A stretch of DNA of 40,742 nt, taken from contig JAGBBD010000057.1 in assembly GCA_017938625.1 (NCBI GenBank), positions 1 through 40,742 on the forward strand, in the 5' to 3' direction. Positions within the stretch are counted from its first letter, which is position 1. Every line of letters starts with the position of its first letter. Source of the DNA: Oscillospiraceae bacterium. GTDB lineage: Bacteria > Bacillota > Clostridia > Oscillospirales > Oscillospiraceae. A program made the position numbers and the translations under genes. Shown here in pieces: positions 22,148 through 30,476 of this stretch. The notes under the pieces were generated by a model. It was not told the origin of the DNA. It searched no databases and saw only the letters and a program-made list of their open reading frames with translations.

Positions 22148-23401
22148 ATGGATTTTAAAGCATTGCTCAAACCCTTTGACTGTGAGTGCGGTATGCATCA
22201 CAGCTGTGCCATCGGTCATATTTATATTGGAAAGGGTGCTCTTTCTGCTCTGCCGGAAACGGTCAGGGAATTTGACCACATTCTGTTGGTGGCAGATGAA
22301 AACACAAATGCCGTCTGCGGTGAGCAGGTGCGTGATCTTCTGGGCAGGAAGCTGACACGTTCTTTGATCCTGCATAGGGACGGTGTGGTGATCCCCAACG
22401 AGGAAGCCATTGCAGAAGTGGAGAAGGAACTGGACGGCATCGATCTGATCGTCGGTGTAGGCTCCGGTGTTATCCAGGATCTTTGTAAGTATGTCAGCTT
22501 CTATCACAAGCTGCCCTACGGCATCGTGTGCACCGCCCCCTCCATGGATGGCTACGCTTCCGTGGGCGCTGCCATGATCACCGACAATATGAAGATCACC
22601 TATTCCTGCCATGTGCCTCACATCATCATCGGTGATGTGGATGTGCTCAAAACTGCGCCTATGGATATGATCCGGGCAGGTTACGGTGATATTCTGGGCA
22701 AGTTTTCCTGCCTTAACGACTGGAAGCTCAGCGCTGTAGTTCGTGGGGAGTATTTCTGCCAAAAGGTCTATGACATGATCTTTGATATGCTGCAAAGAAC
22801 CAAGGATCTTGGCGAGAAGCTGCAGCAGAGAGATGAAGATGCCATCACCACGTTGATGGAAGCTATCATCGGGGTGGGCATCGCCATGGCCTATGTGGGT
22901 TCTTCCCGCCCTGCTTCCGGCAGTGAGCACCATCTGTCCCATTACTTTGAGATCACCGGTATCCTCAACGATGAGCCTTATTTTAACCACGGCACAGATG
23001 TGGTCTATTCCACTGTTTTCACCCAGATGCTGCGCGAAGAGCTGCTGCAGCTAAAGGTGCCTGCCGCAAAGGGCGGTCATGACCGTGCCGAGTGGGAAGA
23101 GAAGATCCGTACTGTCTATACGGCAGCTGCCCAGGGCGTCATCGACCTGCAGGACAAAATGGGCTGGTATGAGCAGGATCGTCTGAGCGTCTACCGTGAA
23201 AAGTGGCAGGAGATTCGTCAGACCCTGGCAGAAGTTCCGTCCTGCGAGGAGCTGAAAGCCTACATTGCAAGTGTGGGACTGGACTATAGCGAGTATGAAA
23301 AGCTCTACAGCGCGGAAAAGCTGGAAAACGCCAGATGGTATGCCAAGGATCTGAAGGATCGCTACAGCGTCCTGTGGCTGTATTATGATCTGATGAAATA
23401 A
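22148..23401 (+). CDS. AraM-type sn-glycerol-1-phosphate dehydrogenase (paralogue 2)
   Basis: A 417-residue paralogue of the enzyme at 17256, with the same N-terminal Cys/His cluster (CECGMHHSC), the cofactor motif VGSGVIQD, TAPSMDGYAS and likely metal ligands Asp181 (GYGDILGK), His261 (GSGSEHHLSHYFE) and His281 (FNHGTD). The copies differ widely elsewhere, so duplication is old and substrate or regulation may differ. AGGAGGAACGT precedes the ATG. No promoter is evident between the folC terminator and this gene. Possible roles are unusual glycerol phosphate (archaeal-type stereochemistry) or related sugar-phosphate reduction. Confidence 0.85.
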   Translation: MDFKALLKPFDCECGMHHSCAIGHIYIGKGALSALPETVREFDHILLVADENTNAVCGEQVRDLLGRKLTRSLILHRDGVVIPNEEAIAEVEKELDGIDLIVGVGSGVIQDLCKYVSFYHKLPYGIVCTAPSMDGYASVGAAMITDNMKITYSCHVPHIIIGDVDVLKTAPMDMIRAGYGDILGKFSCLNDWKLSAVVRGEYFCQKVYDMIFDMLQRTKDLGEKLQQRDEDAITTLMEAIIGVGIAMAYVGSSRPASGSEHHLSHYFEITGILNDEPYFNHGTDVVYSTVFTQMLREELLQLKVPAAKGGHDRAEWEEKIRTVYTAAAQGVIDLQDKMGWYEQDRLSVYREKWQEIRQTLAEVPSCEELKAYIASVGLDYSEYEKLYSAEKLENARWYAKDLKDRYSVLWLYYDLMK

Positions 23402-23406
23402 GAAGA

Positions 23407-23441
23407 GCACCTTCTCAAAAGTTTTGAGAAGGTGCTTTTTT
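23407..23441. terminator. Bidirectional terminator between the AraM-type gene and the YoaK gene
   Basis: The inverted repeat GCACCTTCTCAAAA / TTTTGAGAAGGTGC is followed by six T's on the plus strand. It contains the TGA stop (23415-23417) of the convergent membrane gene. Confidence 0.85.
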
Positions 23442-24101
23442 CATGAGTCTTATGAGCACATAGAGCAGGATCGGCAGGGCGCCGAAGATGGCTCTGACGT
23501 CAAAAAATCTGCACATGAAAGCGGAAATCAGACCGCCCAGCATAAAGAAGCCAATCATGGATGCGTGGAGCTTCCACAATACTGCAGAGCGGGCGTCTTT
23601 GTCCATTACAGACCGAACCAGATGGCTGCCTGTTTCGCGGACATGATTGGTCACAAAGGTGGTGGCCATGGGTGTGCCTTCGTTCATGCGGAAGGTGTTG
23701 AACTGCATGGAGCAGATAAAGTTCAGCATAACTTGACAGATCTGATCCGGGGCAGACTTTGGCAGAAGCCCCAGAAAGATGACCACGGCGATATCAAAGA
23801 CCATCAGCGCCACATCCCAATGCAGATACCTGTTGTGGGATAGCTTTCTGTTCAGGTATTCTGATAAAACAGTCCCGGAAAAATAGGCACTCATGGGAAT
23901 GAGCAGATACAGGGCGCGAGCCCAGTCGCCGAGACCTAAATGCATGACAAACAGGGCAATGTTGGCAGTCTGCGCATTACAGAACACACCGCCGCGGACG
24001 CTGAAGGTGTAGACACCAAAGAAGCCGCCAAGCAGGATCAGCGCCCAAAAGGTGTGATGCTGCTCCGCACGGGGGAAGGGATTTTGCGTTTGATCTTTCA
24101 T
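23415..24101 (-). CDS. YoaK family (DUF1275) membrane protein
   Basis: A 228-residue polytopic protein of the YoaK/DUF1275 family. Typical sequence includes LLGGFFGVYTFSVRGGVFCNAQTANIALFVMHLG and MNFICSMQFNTFRMNEGTPMATTFVTNHVR; about six hydrophobic segments are present. The function of the family is unknown. The start at 24101 (MKDQTQN) is chosen because CGAGGAATTCAGG precedes it; an in-frame ATG at 24152 lies in a terminator and has no ribosome site. Confidence 0.85.
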   Translation of the reverse strand: MKDQTQNPFPRAEQHHTFWALILLGGFFGVYTFSVRGGVFCNAQTANIALFVMHLGLGDWARALYLLIPMSAYFSGTVLSEYLNRKLSHNRYLHWDVALMVFDIAVVIFLGLLPKSAPDQICQVMLNFICSMQFNTFRMNEGTPMATTFVTNHVRETGSHLVRSVMDKDARSAVLWKLHASMIGFFMLGGLISAFMCRFFDVRAIFGALPILLYVLIRLMKKAPSQNF

Positions 24102-24153
24102 CCTGAATTCCTCGCTTGTGTATGTGGGGGGATATATCCGTGAAAACATCATT

Positions 24154-24194
24154 AAAAAAGCCTAACTTGTCCTGTAGACAAATTAGGCTTTTTT
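24154..24194. terminator. Terminator downstream of tRNA-Ser
   Basis: The near-perfect inverted repeat AAAAAAGCCTAAcTTGTC / GACAAaTTAGGCTTTTTT, with loop CTGTA, begins 1 bp from the tRNA CCA end. It can stop transcription from both sides. Confidence 0.88.
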
Positions 24195-24195
24195 C

Positions 24196-24287
24196 TGGCG
24201 GAGTGGGAGGGATTCGAACCCTCGGACGGCTTTTGACCGTCACACGATTTCCAGTCGTGCTCGTTATGACCTCTTCGATACCACTCC
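24196..24287 (-). tRNA. tRNA-Ser (anticodon GGA)
   Basis: On the minus strand, the acceptor arms GGAGTGG and CCACTCC pair, followed by G and an encoded CCA. The anticodon arm CACGA-CTGGAAA-TCGTG gives anticodon GGA (24250-24252), which reads UCC/UCU. A long variable arm (GACGG..CCGTC) is typical of serine tRNA. The T arm GAGGG-TTCGAAT-CCCTC is complete. It is preceded by a near-perfect promoter. Confidence 0.97.
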
Positions 24288-24316
24288 AGATATCGGCTGC
24301 GTCAAACAGCTTGCTT

Positions 24317-24345
24317 ATATTACACGATTTGCTATCGTTTGTCAA
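24317..24345 (-). promoter_or_regulatory. Consensus promoter of tRNA-Ser
   Basis: On the minus strand, TTGACA (24340-24345) and TAATAT (24317-24322) have a 17-bp spacer, about 30 bp upstream of the tRNA 5' end. Confidence 0.88.
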
Positions 24346-24365
24346 GTGGTAAATGAAAAAATATT

Positions 24366-24392
24366 CCCTCTCAAAAAATCTTTTTGAGAGGG
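24366..24392 (-). terminator. Terminator of the helicase-DprA operon
   Basis: A perfect 12-bp stem (CCCTCTCAAAAA / TTTTTGAGAGGG) with loop ATC is followed on the minus strand by AATATTTTTTC. It lies 7 bp beyond the dprA stop. Confidence 0.85.
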
Positions 24393-24399
24393 TGTGTTT

Positions 24400-25284
24400 T
24401 CAGAACAGGGAGGTCTGGTCGCAGCAAAGTGCGTGGATGCTTGATAGTGCCGAAATTCCCGTAGCACCTTGGGCGATGAGAGCCTGCATTGCCTCGGAGC
24501 CATCTTGATACACAAACAGCTCAGACCAGTGGTGCTTCAGATTTTCCGTGCAGCCCTGCCACGTGCCGCCGCGTCCGTAGGTGCACTGCACAGCAACGGT
24601 CTTGTCACCCTGCATATGGATGGCGCAGTTGCGGTGTAGTGCTCTGGCAGAGGAGAAGGGAATGTCGTATCCATCCTCACTGAGATACAGCACATTCTCA
24701 CGAGGCGAAAGCCGCTCCAGCCGATCCGGCGTAAAGACCACACAGCTGCCGCCTGCAGCAAGGCAAGCCTCCTGCGCAGTCCGATCGGCACCGACAGCAC
24801 CGCCGGATACCAGAGTCCAGCCTTCCACGGCAGCCAGCGTCCCCACTTCTTTTGCAAATGCCTCGTTGGATGGCTGCAGATGTCTGGAGCCTACCACGCT
24901 GACGCAGGGTTTTTTCAGAAGACTGCGGTCACCCATGGCAAACAAAACAGGAGTCCTGGTTCCCGGCTGCTTTTCGGTAAGCCTTGCAGGATAGTCCGAA
25001 GAAACTCTGGTCAGGGGATAGATCCCAAGGCGCTCTGCGTGGGCAAGATAACGCTCCAGCTGTGCCTGTCTGCTGAGCAGCGACAAGATGCGCTGTGCAA
25101 GCTCCGGCTGAAACCCCAGCGCGCAAAGATTCTTCTGTGTCATCTCCGCGGTAGGATCCGGATGCTCCACATGGGCGCGCACCAGCTGCCCCAGCTTGTC
25201 AAACTGGTGTGCCGTCAGCGGCTTTGCTTCCGGATCACCCAGTCTGCAGCACAGGAGCAGGACACCTTCTTCTATGGCGATCAT
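24400..25284 (-). CDS. dprA: DprA/Smf-like DNA-processing protein (divergent)
   Basis: A 294-residue protein with a Smf/DprA Rossmann-type core (about residues 110-230: SVVGSRHLQPSN, TLVSGGAVGADRTAQEACLAAGG). DprA binds single-stranded DNA and loads RecA during transformation. It is shorter than usual (about 360), and the common GIDxxAH element reads GADRTAQ, so it may be a divergent DprA-like protein with a different task. The N-terminus (about 1-100) is a weakly conserved helical region. Its ATG overlaps the helicase stop (ATGA), implying translational coupling. Confidence 0.7.
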   Translation of the reverse strand: MIAIEEGVLLLCCRLGDPEAKPLTAHQFDKLGQLVRAHVEHPDPTAEMTQKNLCALGFQPELAQRILSLLSRQAQLERYLAHAERLGIYPLTRVSSDYPARLTEKQPGTRTPVLFAMGDRSLLKKPCVSVVGSRHLQPSNEAFAKEVGTLAAVEGWTLVSGGAVGADRTAQEACLAAGGSCVVFTPDRLERLSPRENVLYLSEDGYDIPFSSARALHRNCAIHMQGDKTVAVQCTYGRGGTWQGCTENLKHHWSELFVYQDGSEAMQALIAQGATGISALSSIHALCCDQTSLF

Positions 25285-26465
25285 CTGAATTTTCTGCGGA
25301 CGACGGGCTTCTTGACCTCTTCCTCCACCAGCAGATCGCCCTCTATAAACTTCATGGGCTTGATGGTGAAGTGGGAGTATTTTGCGATCTCATCCAGCTT
25401 GGCCTTTTCGGGGAAGTTGCCGATGATCGCCCATGCTGCGCCCTTGCGCTTGGCGCGGCCGGTACGTCCGATACGGTGGATGTAATATTCATTCTCACTG
25501 GGTACATCAAAGTTGATGACACAGTCCACATCGTCTACGTCAATGCCTCTGGATGCCACGTCGGTGGCAATGAGCACAGCCAGCTTGCCGTCACGGAAAG
25601 TCTTCATGGTCTTTTCGCGGACAGACTGCTTAATGTCGCCATGGATGCAGTCGGCATCCAGCCCGGTGCGCTTGAGATCGTCAGACAGACGCTGGCACAT
25701 GACCTTTGTATTGCAGAAAATGATCACGCGTTCATACTGCATGGCGCGGATGAGCCGCAGGGTGGTCTCAGTCTTTTCCAGAGGGGACACGGTCAGGGAG
25801 AACTGGTCGATATCGGGCTTGTTGTCCTGATCGGCGGGGATGGTGATCTCCACTTCGTCGCGCTGATACATCCAGCTGACGGTCATGACCTCCTGAGAAA
25901 TGGTGGCGGAGAACAGACCCATACTCTTCTTGTTTTTCAGCTTGTCCAGAATGTGGGTCACATCTTTAAAGAAACCCATATCCAGCATACGGTCGGCTTC
26001 GTCCAGCACCACAGTGTGGACTTTGTCCAGCCGCAGATTTTTGCGGTTGTAGTGATCCATCAGTCTGCCGGGGGTGGCGACCACGATCTGAGGCTTGTTT
26101 TTCAGCGCTTTGATCTGCGGCTCCATTTTCTGACCGCCGTAGACCACAGCCACACGGATGCTTTTATAGAAACGCAGAAGTCCGCGCAGCTCCTCGCCGA
26201 TCTGAATGGCAAGCTCTCTTGTGGGAGCCAGCACCAGACCCTGCAGGTCTTCGCTTTCTGCGTTGATATGCTCGATCATGGGGATGCCGAAGGCAAAGGT
26301 CTTGCCGGTGCCGGTGGGGGCTTTGGCAATGACATCCTTCCACTGCATAAAGGGCGGAATGGCCTCCGCCTGCACTCTGGTGGGATAACCGTAACCTTTC
26401 TTTTCCAGAGCCTTGAGGATCTCTTCGGATAAGCCGAGATCCTTAAAAGTCAGTTCGTTTTCCAT
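25281..26465 (-). CDS. DEAD-box ATP-dependent RNA helicase
   Basis: A 394-residue helicase with all core motifs: the Q-motif region (FKDLGLSEEILKALEKKGYGYPTRVQ), APTGTGKT (49-56), APTRELA, ATPGRLMD, DEADRMLD, SAT, IIFCNTK, IATDVASRGID and HRIGRTGRA. A short Lys/Arg-rich tail (KKPVVRRKFR) replaces the longer RNA-binding extensions of some relatives. It probably unwinds RNA duplexes in ribosome assembly or mRNA decay. AAAAGGAT precedes the ATG; the gene shares a divergent promoter region with the LacI-type gene. Confidence 0.95.
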   Translation of the reverse strand: MENELTFKDLGLSEEILKALEKKGYGYPTRVQAEAIPPFMQWKDVIAKAPTGTGKTFAFGIPMIEHINAESEDLQGLVLAPTRELAIQIGEELRGLLRFYKSIRVAVVYGGQKMEPQIKALKNKPQIVVATPGRLMDHYNRKNLRLDKVHTVVLDEADRMLDMGFFKDVTHILDKLKNKKSMGLFSATISQEVMTVSWMYQRDEVEITIPADQDNKPDIDQFSLTVSPLEKTETTLRLIRAMQYERVIIFCNTKVMCQRLSDDLKRTGLDADCIHGDIKQSVREKTMKTFRDGKLAVLIATDVASRGIDVDDVDCVINFDVPSENEYYIHRIGRTGRAKRKGAAWAIIGNFPEKAKLDEIAKYSHFTIKPMKFIEGDLLVEEEVKKPVVRRKFR

Positions 26466-26498
26466 ACGTCAGATCCTTTTAATGTCATAGTCTCACAT

Positions 26499-26527
26499 AG
26501 TATACCAGAATAGGATAAGATTTGCAA
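26499..26527 (-). promoter_or_regulatory. Promoter of the helicase-DprA operon
   Basis: On the minus strand, TTGCAA (26522-26527) and TATACT (26499-26504) have a 17-bp spacer, with TG before the -10. Confidence 0.78.
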
Positions 26528-26531
26528 CGCA

Positions 26532-26560
26532 TTGAAACGTTTTACAAAACGCGATATAAT
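26532..26560 (+). promoter_or_regulatory. Promoter and operator-like palindrome of the LacI-type gene
   Basis: TTGAAA (26532-26537) and TATAAT (26555-26560) have a 17-bp spacer. The spacer contains AAACGTTT (26535-26542) and the palindrome CGTTTT-AC-AAAACG (26538-26551), fit for binding by the regulator it drives. Confidence 0.75.
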
Positions 26561-26587
26561 AAAAGAAAACCGCAAGGAGGGAGCAAA

Positions 26588-28816
26588 ATGGCGACCATTA
26601 AGGATGTGGCAAAAGCGGCAGGTGTGTCTATTGCGACGGTGTCCAACTATCTCAATGCCACCCGTCCTGTCAGCGGACAGACGGCGGAGCGTATCCAAAA
26701 GGCCATTGAGCAGCTGCAGTACACAGCAAATCTTTCTGCCAAAAGTCTGCGCGCCAATCGCTATACGGAAGTCGGTGTCATTCTGCCTAATCTGAATGAC
26801 CCTTATTATGTGCAGATCTTTCAGGGAATCGAGCATGCCTTCTCCGGCACGCCGTATTTTGTCAATGCTGCTTTTTCCTATGATATCCCGGAACTGGAGC
26901 GCAGTATTGCCGAGAACTTTTTGAAAAAGCAGGTCTGCGGACTGATTCTTGTTTCCTGCATTCCCGATGACGGCATGTTTTACGCAAGCCGTTTCACAGA
27001 GCAGGATAAGGTAGTGGTCGTGCTGGATCGTGAGATCCGCGGCCTGGATGCCAATTTCATCACTTTTGACTATGCCGCTGTGATGGAGAGCCTGACAGGA
27101 GAGCTTTTGACCCGCGGACACCGGGACATCGTGCTCATGGCAGGCGATCCCGCTTTCACCAGCGAGGAAAACTGCATCCGGGGTTTTTCCCGTGCTTTTG
27201 ACCAATGCGGCGTACCCTGCGGCAAAGTGCTGCAGACGGAACTGAACAGAGAAGGCGCCTTCCGTGCCACCATGTCCCTGCTGCGTACACAGGTACCGCA
27301 GGTCGTTATTGCCACCTCGGAGGCATCGGCAGGCGGCATTATGGAAGCTCTGTCTTTGTGCGGTCATGGCGACGGCTCCGTTCCCGTGGTCACCTTGGGA
27401 GAAGAGCACTGGAATAAGTTTACCCATTCCTTTGCCAATTTTTCCACAGCCAGACCTGCCATCCGTATGGGGCAGACGGCAGGAGAGCTGGTGCTGGAGC
27501 AGCTTCGTGTACCGGCATCAAGTCAGCGTATTGTCCTGCAGGACAGCAGCGTTATGGGCAAAAAAATGTTTTCTGCCATTGAAAGTCCGAAAAGCTCAAA
27601 GGAACAGGCGCCGCTGAAGCTGCTGCTTCTGCAGGCACCTGCCGTTGATACCTTCCTCAATCTTCTGCAGGACTTTACCCACAGAACAGGCATTGAAACA
27701 CAGGTCACCACGCTGCCGCACCATAAACTGTCGGAGGAGATCCTCCGACACTGTCGGGATAAACGTTACGATATCATTATGTACGACATCCCGTGGCTGC
27801 CCATGCTGGCAAGTCGCGGAGTTCTGCAGGATCTGACAGACTGGCTCAAGGGAGTGGATACGGATATTTTCTTCCCCGGTTGTCTGGATTACTACAGCCG
27901 CTTCCGCAAACGGGCTTATGGTGTGCCCTTTATTTATGCGCCCCAGATCTTCTTTTATCGCAAGGATCTGTTTGAACAGCCGCAGCTGAGGGAGCAGTTC
28001 CGAAAGCTTTACGGCACGACGCTGCGTCCGCCCAACACCTTGAAAGAGTATAACACCATGGGTGAGTTTTTCACCCGGAAGACAGATGCCATTGCCTACG
28101 GGATGTCTGTTGCCGCCGCCTATCCCGAGTGTCTTGCACCGGAGCTGTATACCAGAATGAAGGCATACGGCGGCAGTATCTTCTCCAGGGGCGGCAAGGT
28201 GGTGTTGGACAGCCCTCAGAACAAAAAGGCATATGAAAATCTGCTGCGTGCTTTGCAGGTGGCAAAGCCGGATTATCTGCAGGCGACGGATGTGAGCATC
28301 ATTGGAGATTTCCTGTGCGGCGAAACTGCCATGCTCATCGGCTATCCTGCCTATATGACAGATGTGGCGGATCTTCGCAAAAGCAGCATGATCGGCTCCA
28401 TCGGCTACAGTCTCATTCCCGGCAGAGCGCCTCTTCTCGGTGGCTGGGGCATGGGCATCGGAACAGGCTGCGGCAATGAAACAGGTGCCCTGGCGTTTTT
28501 ACGGTGGATGTGCGATGAGCAGATGGGAAACTACTTTGCTCTCCTTGGCGGTCAGACCACCATGACCAGCAGCTATACCAACGATGAATTGGTGAAGCTG
28601 TATCCGTGGCTGCCCATGTACCATTCTGCCTATGAGAGCGCCAGCCCCACTTTGATGCCGGAACTGCCCGGCGGCGGAGTCCTGTCTTCCGAGGCAGTGG
28701 ACGAGGTGGTGTGCCGCTGGCTGTATAAGGTGATCCGCGAAGATATGCCTGTGCCGGACGGCATAACAGCCACCTGTCTGGAGCTGGAAAAAATGGTTCG
28801 AGATGTGCAGCGGTAA
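26588..28816 (+). CDS. LacI-family regulator fused to a solute-binding-protein (SBP_bac) domain
   Basis: A 742-residue single open frame. Residues 2-50 form a LacI helix-turn-helix (TIKDVAKAAGVSIATVSNYLN) with a hinge; about 58-335 is a LacI-type periplasmic-binding-protein fold. About 345-742 resembles an extracellular sugar-binding protein of ABC systems (DIIMYDIPWLPMLASRGVLQDLTDWL, RAYGVPFIYAPQIFFYRKDLFEQP, GGWGMGIG). There is no signal peptide, so the whole protein is cytoplasmic and may read two ligands. It lies directly upstream of a sugar ABC transporter on the same strand. AAGGAGGGAGCAAA precedes the ATG. Confidence 0.88.
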   Translation: MATIKDVAKAAGVSIATVSNYLNATRPVSGQTAERIQKAIEQLQYTANLSAKSLRANRYTEVGVILPNLNDPYYVQIFQGIEHAFSGTPYFVNAAFSYDIPELERSIAENFLKKQVCGLILVSCIPDDGMFYASRFTEQDKVVVVLDREIRGLDANFITFDYAAVMESLTGELLTRGHRDIVLMAGDPAFTSEENCIRGFSRAFDQCGVPCGKVLQTELNREGAFRATMSLLRTQVPQVVIATSEASAGGIMEALSLCGHGDGSVPVVTLGEEHWNKFTHSFANFSTARPAIRMGQTAGELVLEQLRVPASSQRIVLQDSSVMGKKMFSAIESPKSSKEQAPLKLLLLQAPAVDTFLNLLQDFTHRTGIETQVTTLPHHKLSEEILRHCRDKRYDIIMYDIPWLPMLASRGVLQDLTDWLKGVDTDIFFPGCLDYYSRFRKRAYGVPFIYAPQIFFYRKDLFEQPQLREQFRKLYGTTLRPPNTLKEYNTMGEFFTRKTDAIAYGMSVAAAYPECLAPELYTRMKAYGGSIFSRGGKVVLDSPQNKKAYENLLRALQVAKPDYLQATDVSIIGDFLCGETAMLIGYPAYMTDVADLRKSSMIGSIGYSLIPGRAPLLGGWGMGIGTGCGNETGALAFLRWMCDEQMGNYFALLGGQTTMTSSYTNDELVKLYPWLPMYHSAYESASPTLMPELPGGGVLSSEAVDEVVCRWLYKVIREDMPVPDGITATCLELEKMVRDVQR

Positions 28817-28854
28817 TGTTGTGCAAAGAGGACAAAGAGGAAACGGAAACCTTG

Positions 28855-28910
28855 TTGAAAACGTTTAAAACACAACTAAGTGTTGACAAAGTGACGGAAG
28901 ATGATACAAT
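28855..28910 (+). promoter_or_regulatory. Promoter of the sugar ABC transporter with upstream operator or cre-like site
   Basis: TTGACA (28883-28888) and TACAAT (28905-28910) have a 16-bp spacer. Just upstream, TTGAAAACGTTTAAAA (28855-28870) carries the same AAACGTTT core as the regulator promoter. It also fits the CcpA cre pattern WTGNAANCGNWNNCW with one mismatch, so it may serve either protein. Confidence 0.7.
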
Positions 28911-28965
28911 ATACAAAATGTGTTTTGTAAATTTTACACAACTTCAAGCGGAAAGAGGGAAGACG

Positions 28966-30465
28966 ATGGCAAAAGAAGTAGTCCGTATGGAATCGATTTG
29001 CAAGGAATTCCCCGGTGTTCGTGCATTGGATCAAGTGAACTTCAGCCTGCAGGCAGGTGAAGTTCATGCCCTTGTCGGTGAAAACGGCGCAGGCAAATCC
29101 ACTTTGATGAAGGTTTTGACAGGTGTTTATAAGAAAGACAGCGGCAAGATCTTCGTGGACGGACAGGAGATGGAGTTCCCCAATGTAAAGACCGCCATGG
29201 ATCAGGGCATCATCATGATCCATCAGGAACTGAACTTGATGAACCACCTGACTGCGGCGGAGAATATTTTTATCGGCAGAGAGTTCCGCCTGCCGGGCGG
29301 CGTGGTGCTGGATCACAAAAAGCAAAATCAGAAAGCCAAGGAATTGTTTGACAAGCTCAATGTCAGCATCGATCCCACCGTCCGTGTCGGATCCTTGTCT
29401 GTTGCCCAGCAGCAGATGGTGGAGATTGCCAAGGCGCTGTCCTTTGATATCAAGGTGCTGATCATGGATGAGCCTACAGCCTCCTTGACAGACGATGAGA
29501 TCGAGGATCTGTTCCGTGTTATTCGGATGCTCAAGGCAGAAGGAACTGCTATCATCCACATCTCCCATCGTCTGGAAGAGCTGGCGCTGATCGCAGACCG
29601 CATCACGGTCATGCGCGACGGCGGCTATGTGGATACGGTGAGTGCTGCCGGAACAAGCGTGGATGATATCATTAAAATGATGGTCGGCAGAGAGATCTTC
29701 GTTACCAAGCAGCAGGCCAAAGACTTTGAAGGTCAGCCCTATACTCTGGAAGTGGAGGGACTCAACGCCGGGCCTTCCGTCAGGGATATCTCCTTCAAGG
29801 CTCATGCCGGTGAGATCCTTGGTTTTGCGGGACTTGTGGGTGCAGGACGCACAGAAACGGCAAGAGCGATTTTCGGTGCCGATCCCCATACCACCGGCAC
29901 GATCCGCGTTCATGGAAAAGAAGTGAAGATCGCAACACCCAAGGATGCGGTCAAAAACGGCATTGCCTATCTTTCAGAAGATCGCAAACGGTTCGGTTTG
30001 TCCCTGCCGCTTGATGTGGATGCCAATATTTCCATGGCTTCCATGGCATATTTCTCCGCAGGCGGTGTGATCAACTTCAAAAAGAGCCACCAAAACTCCG
30101 ACCGCATGGTGGAGCAGCTGGCGATCAAGACGCCCTCTCTGCAGCAGCTGGTCAAGTTCCTGTCCGGCGGCAACCAGCAGAAGGTGGTTCTTGCCAAGTG
30201 GCTGACCCACAATTCCGATATTCTGATCTTTGATGAACCTACAAGAGGCATCGACGTTGGTGCCAAGAGTGAGATCTACAAGCTGATGAACGATCTGGCA
30301 GACAGCGGAAAGACTATTATCGTCATTTCTTCCGAACTGCCCGAGATCATCCGCTGCTGCCACCGCGTGCTGGTCATGTGCGAGGGGCAGATCACCGGCG
30401 AGGTGGTCGGAGATGAGATCGATCAGGAAACGATCATGAAGTATGCCACACAGCGGAAAATGTAG
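28966..30465 (+). CDS. Sugar ABC transporter ATP-binding protein (RbsA/MglA type)
   Basis: A 499-residue protein with two fused ABC ATPase halves, as in ribose and galactose importers. The first half has Walker A GENGAGKST, signature LSVAQQQ and LIMDEPTASL; the second has the degenerate Walker A GLVGAGRTE and LSGGNQQKVVLAKWL with DEPTRGIDVG. It drives import with the permease and lipoprotein that follow. The start at 28966 follows AGAGGGAAGACG; in-frame upstream codons lie in the promoter. The substrate is probably a monosaccharide; identity unknown. Confidence 0.94.
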   Translation: MAKEVVRMESICKEFPGVRALDQVNFSLQAGEVHALVGENGAGKSTLMKVLTGVYKKDSGKIFVDGQEMEFPNVKTAMDQGIIMIHQELNLMNHLTAAENIFIGREFRLPGGVVLDHKKQNQKAKELFDKLNVSIDPTVRVGSLSVAQQQMVEIAKALSFDIKVLIMDEPTASLTDDEIEDLFRVIRMLKAEGTAIIHISHRLEELALIADRITVMRDGGYVDTVSAAGTSVDDIIKMMVGREIFVTKQQAKDFEGQPYTLEVEGLNAGPSVRDISFKAHAGEILGFAGLVGAGRTETARAIFGADPHTTGTIRVHGKEVKIATPKDAVKNGIAYLSEDRKRFGLSLPLDVDANISMASMAYFSAGGVINFKKSHQNSDRMVEQLAIKTPSLQQLVKFLSGGNQQKVVLAKWLTHNSDILIFDEPTRGIDVGAKSEIYKLMNDLADSGKTIIVISSELPEIIRCCHRVLVMCEGQITGEVVGDEIDQETIMKYATQRKM

Positions 30466-30476
30466 AGGTGAGAAGT

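Noticed and set aside
26532-26546. A CcpA cre site in the LacI-type gene promoter.
   Set aside because: The AAACGTTT core is shifted against the cre pattern and has three mismatches; an operator for the encoded regulator fits better.
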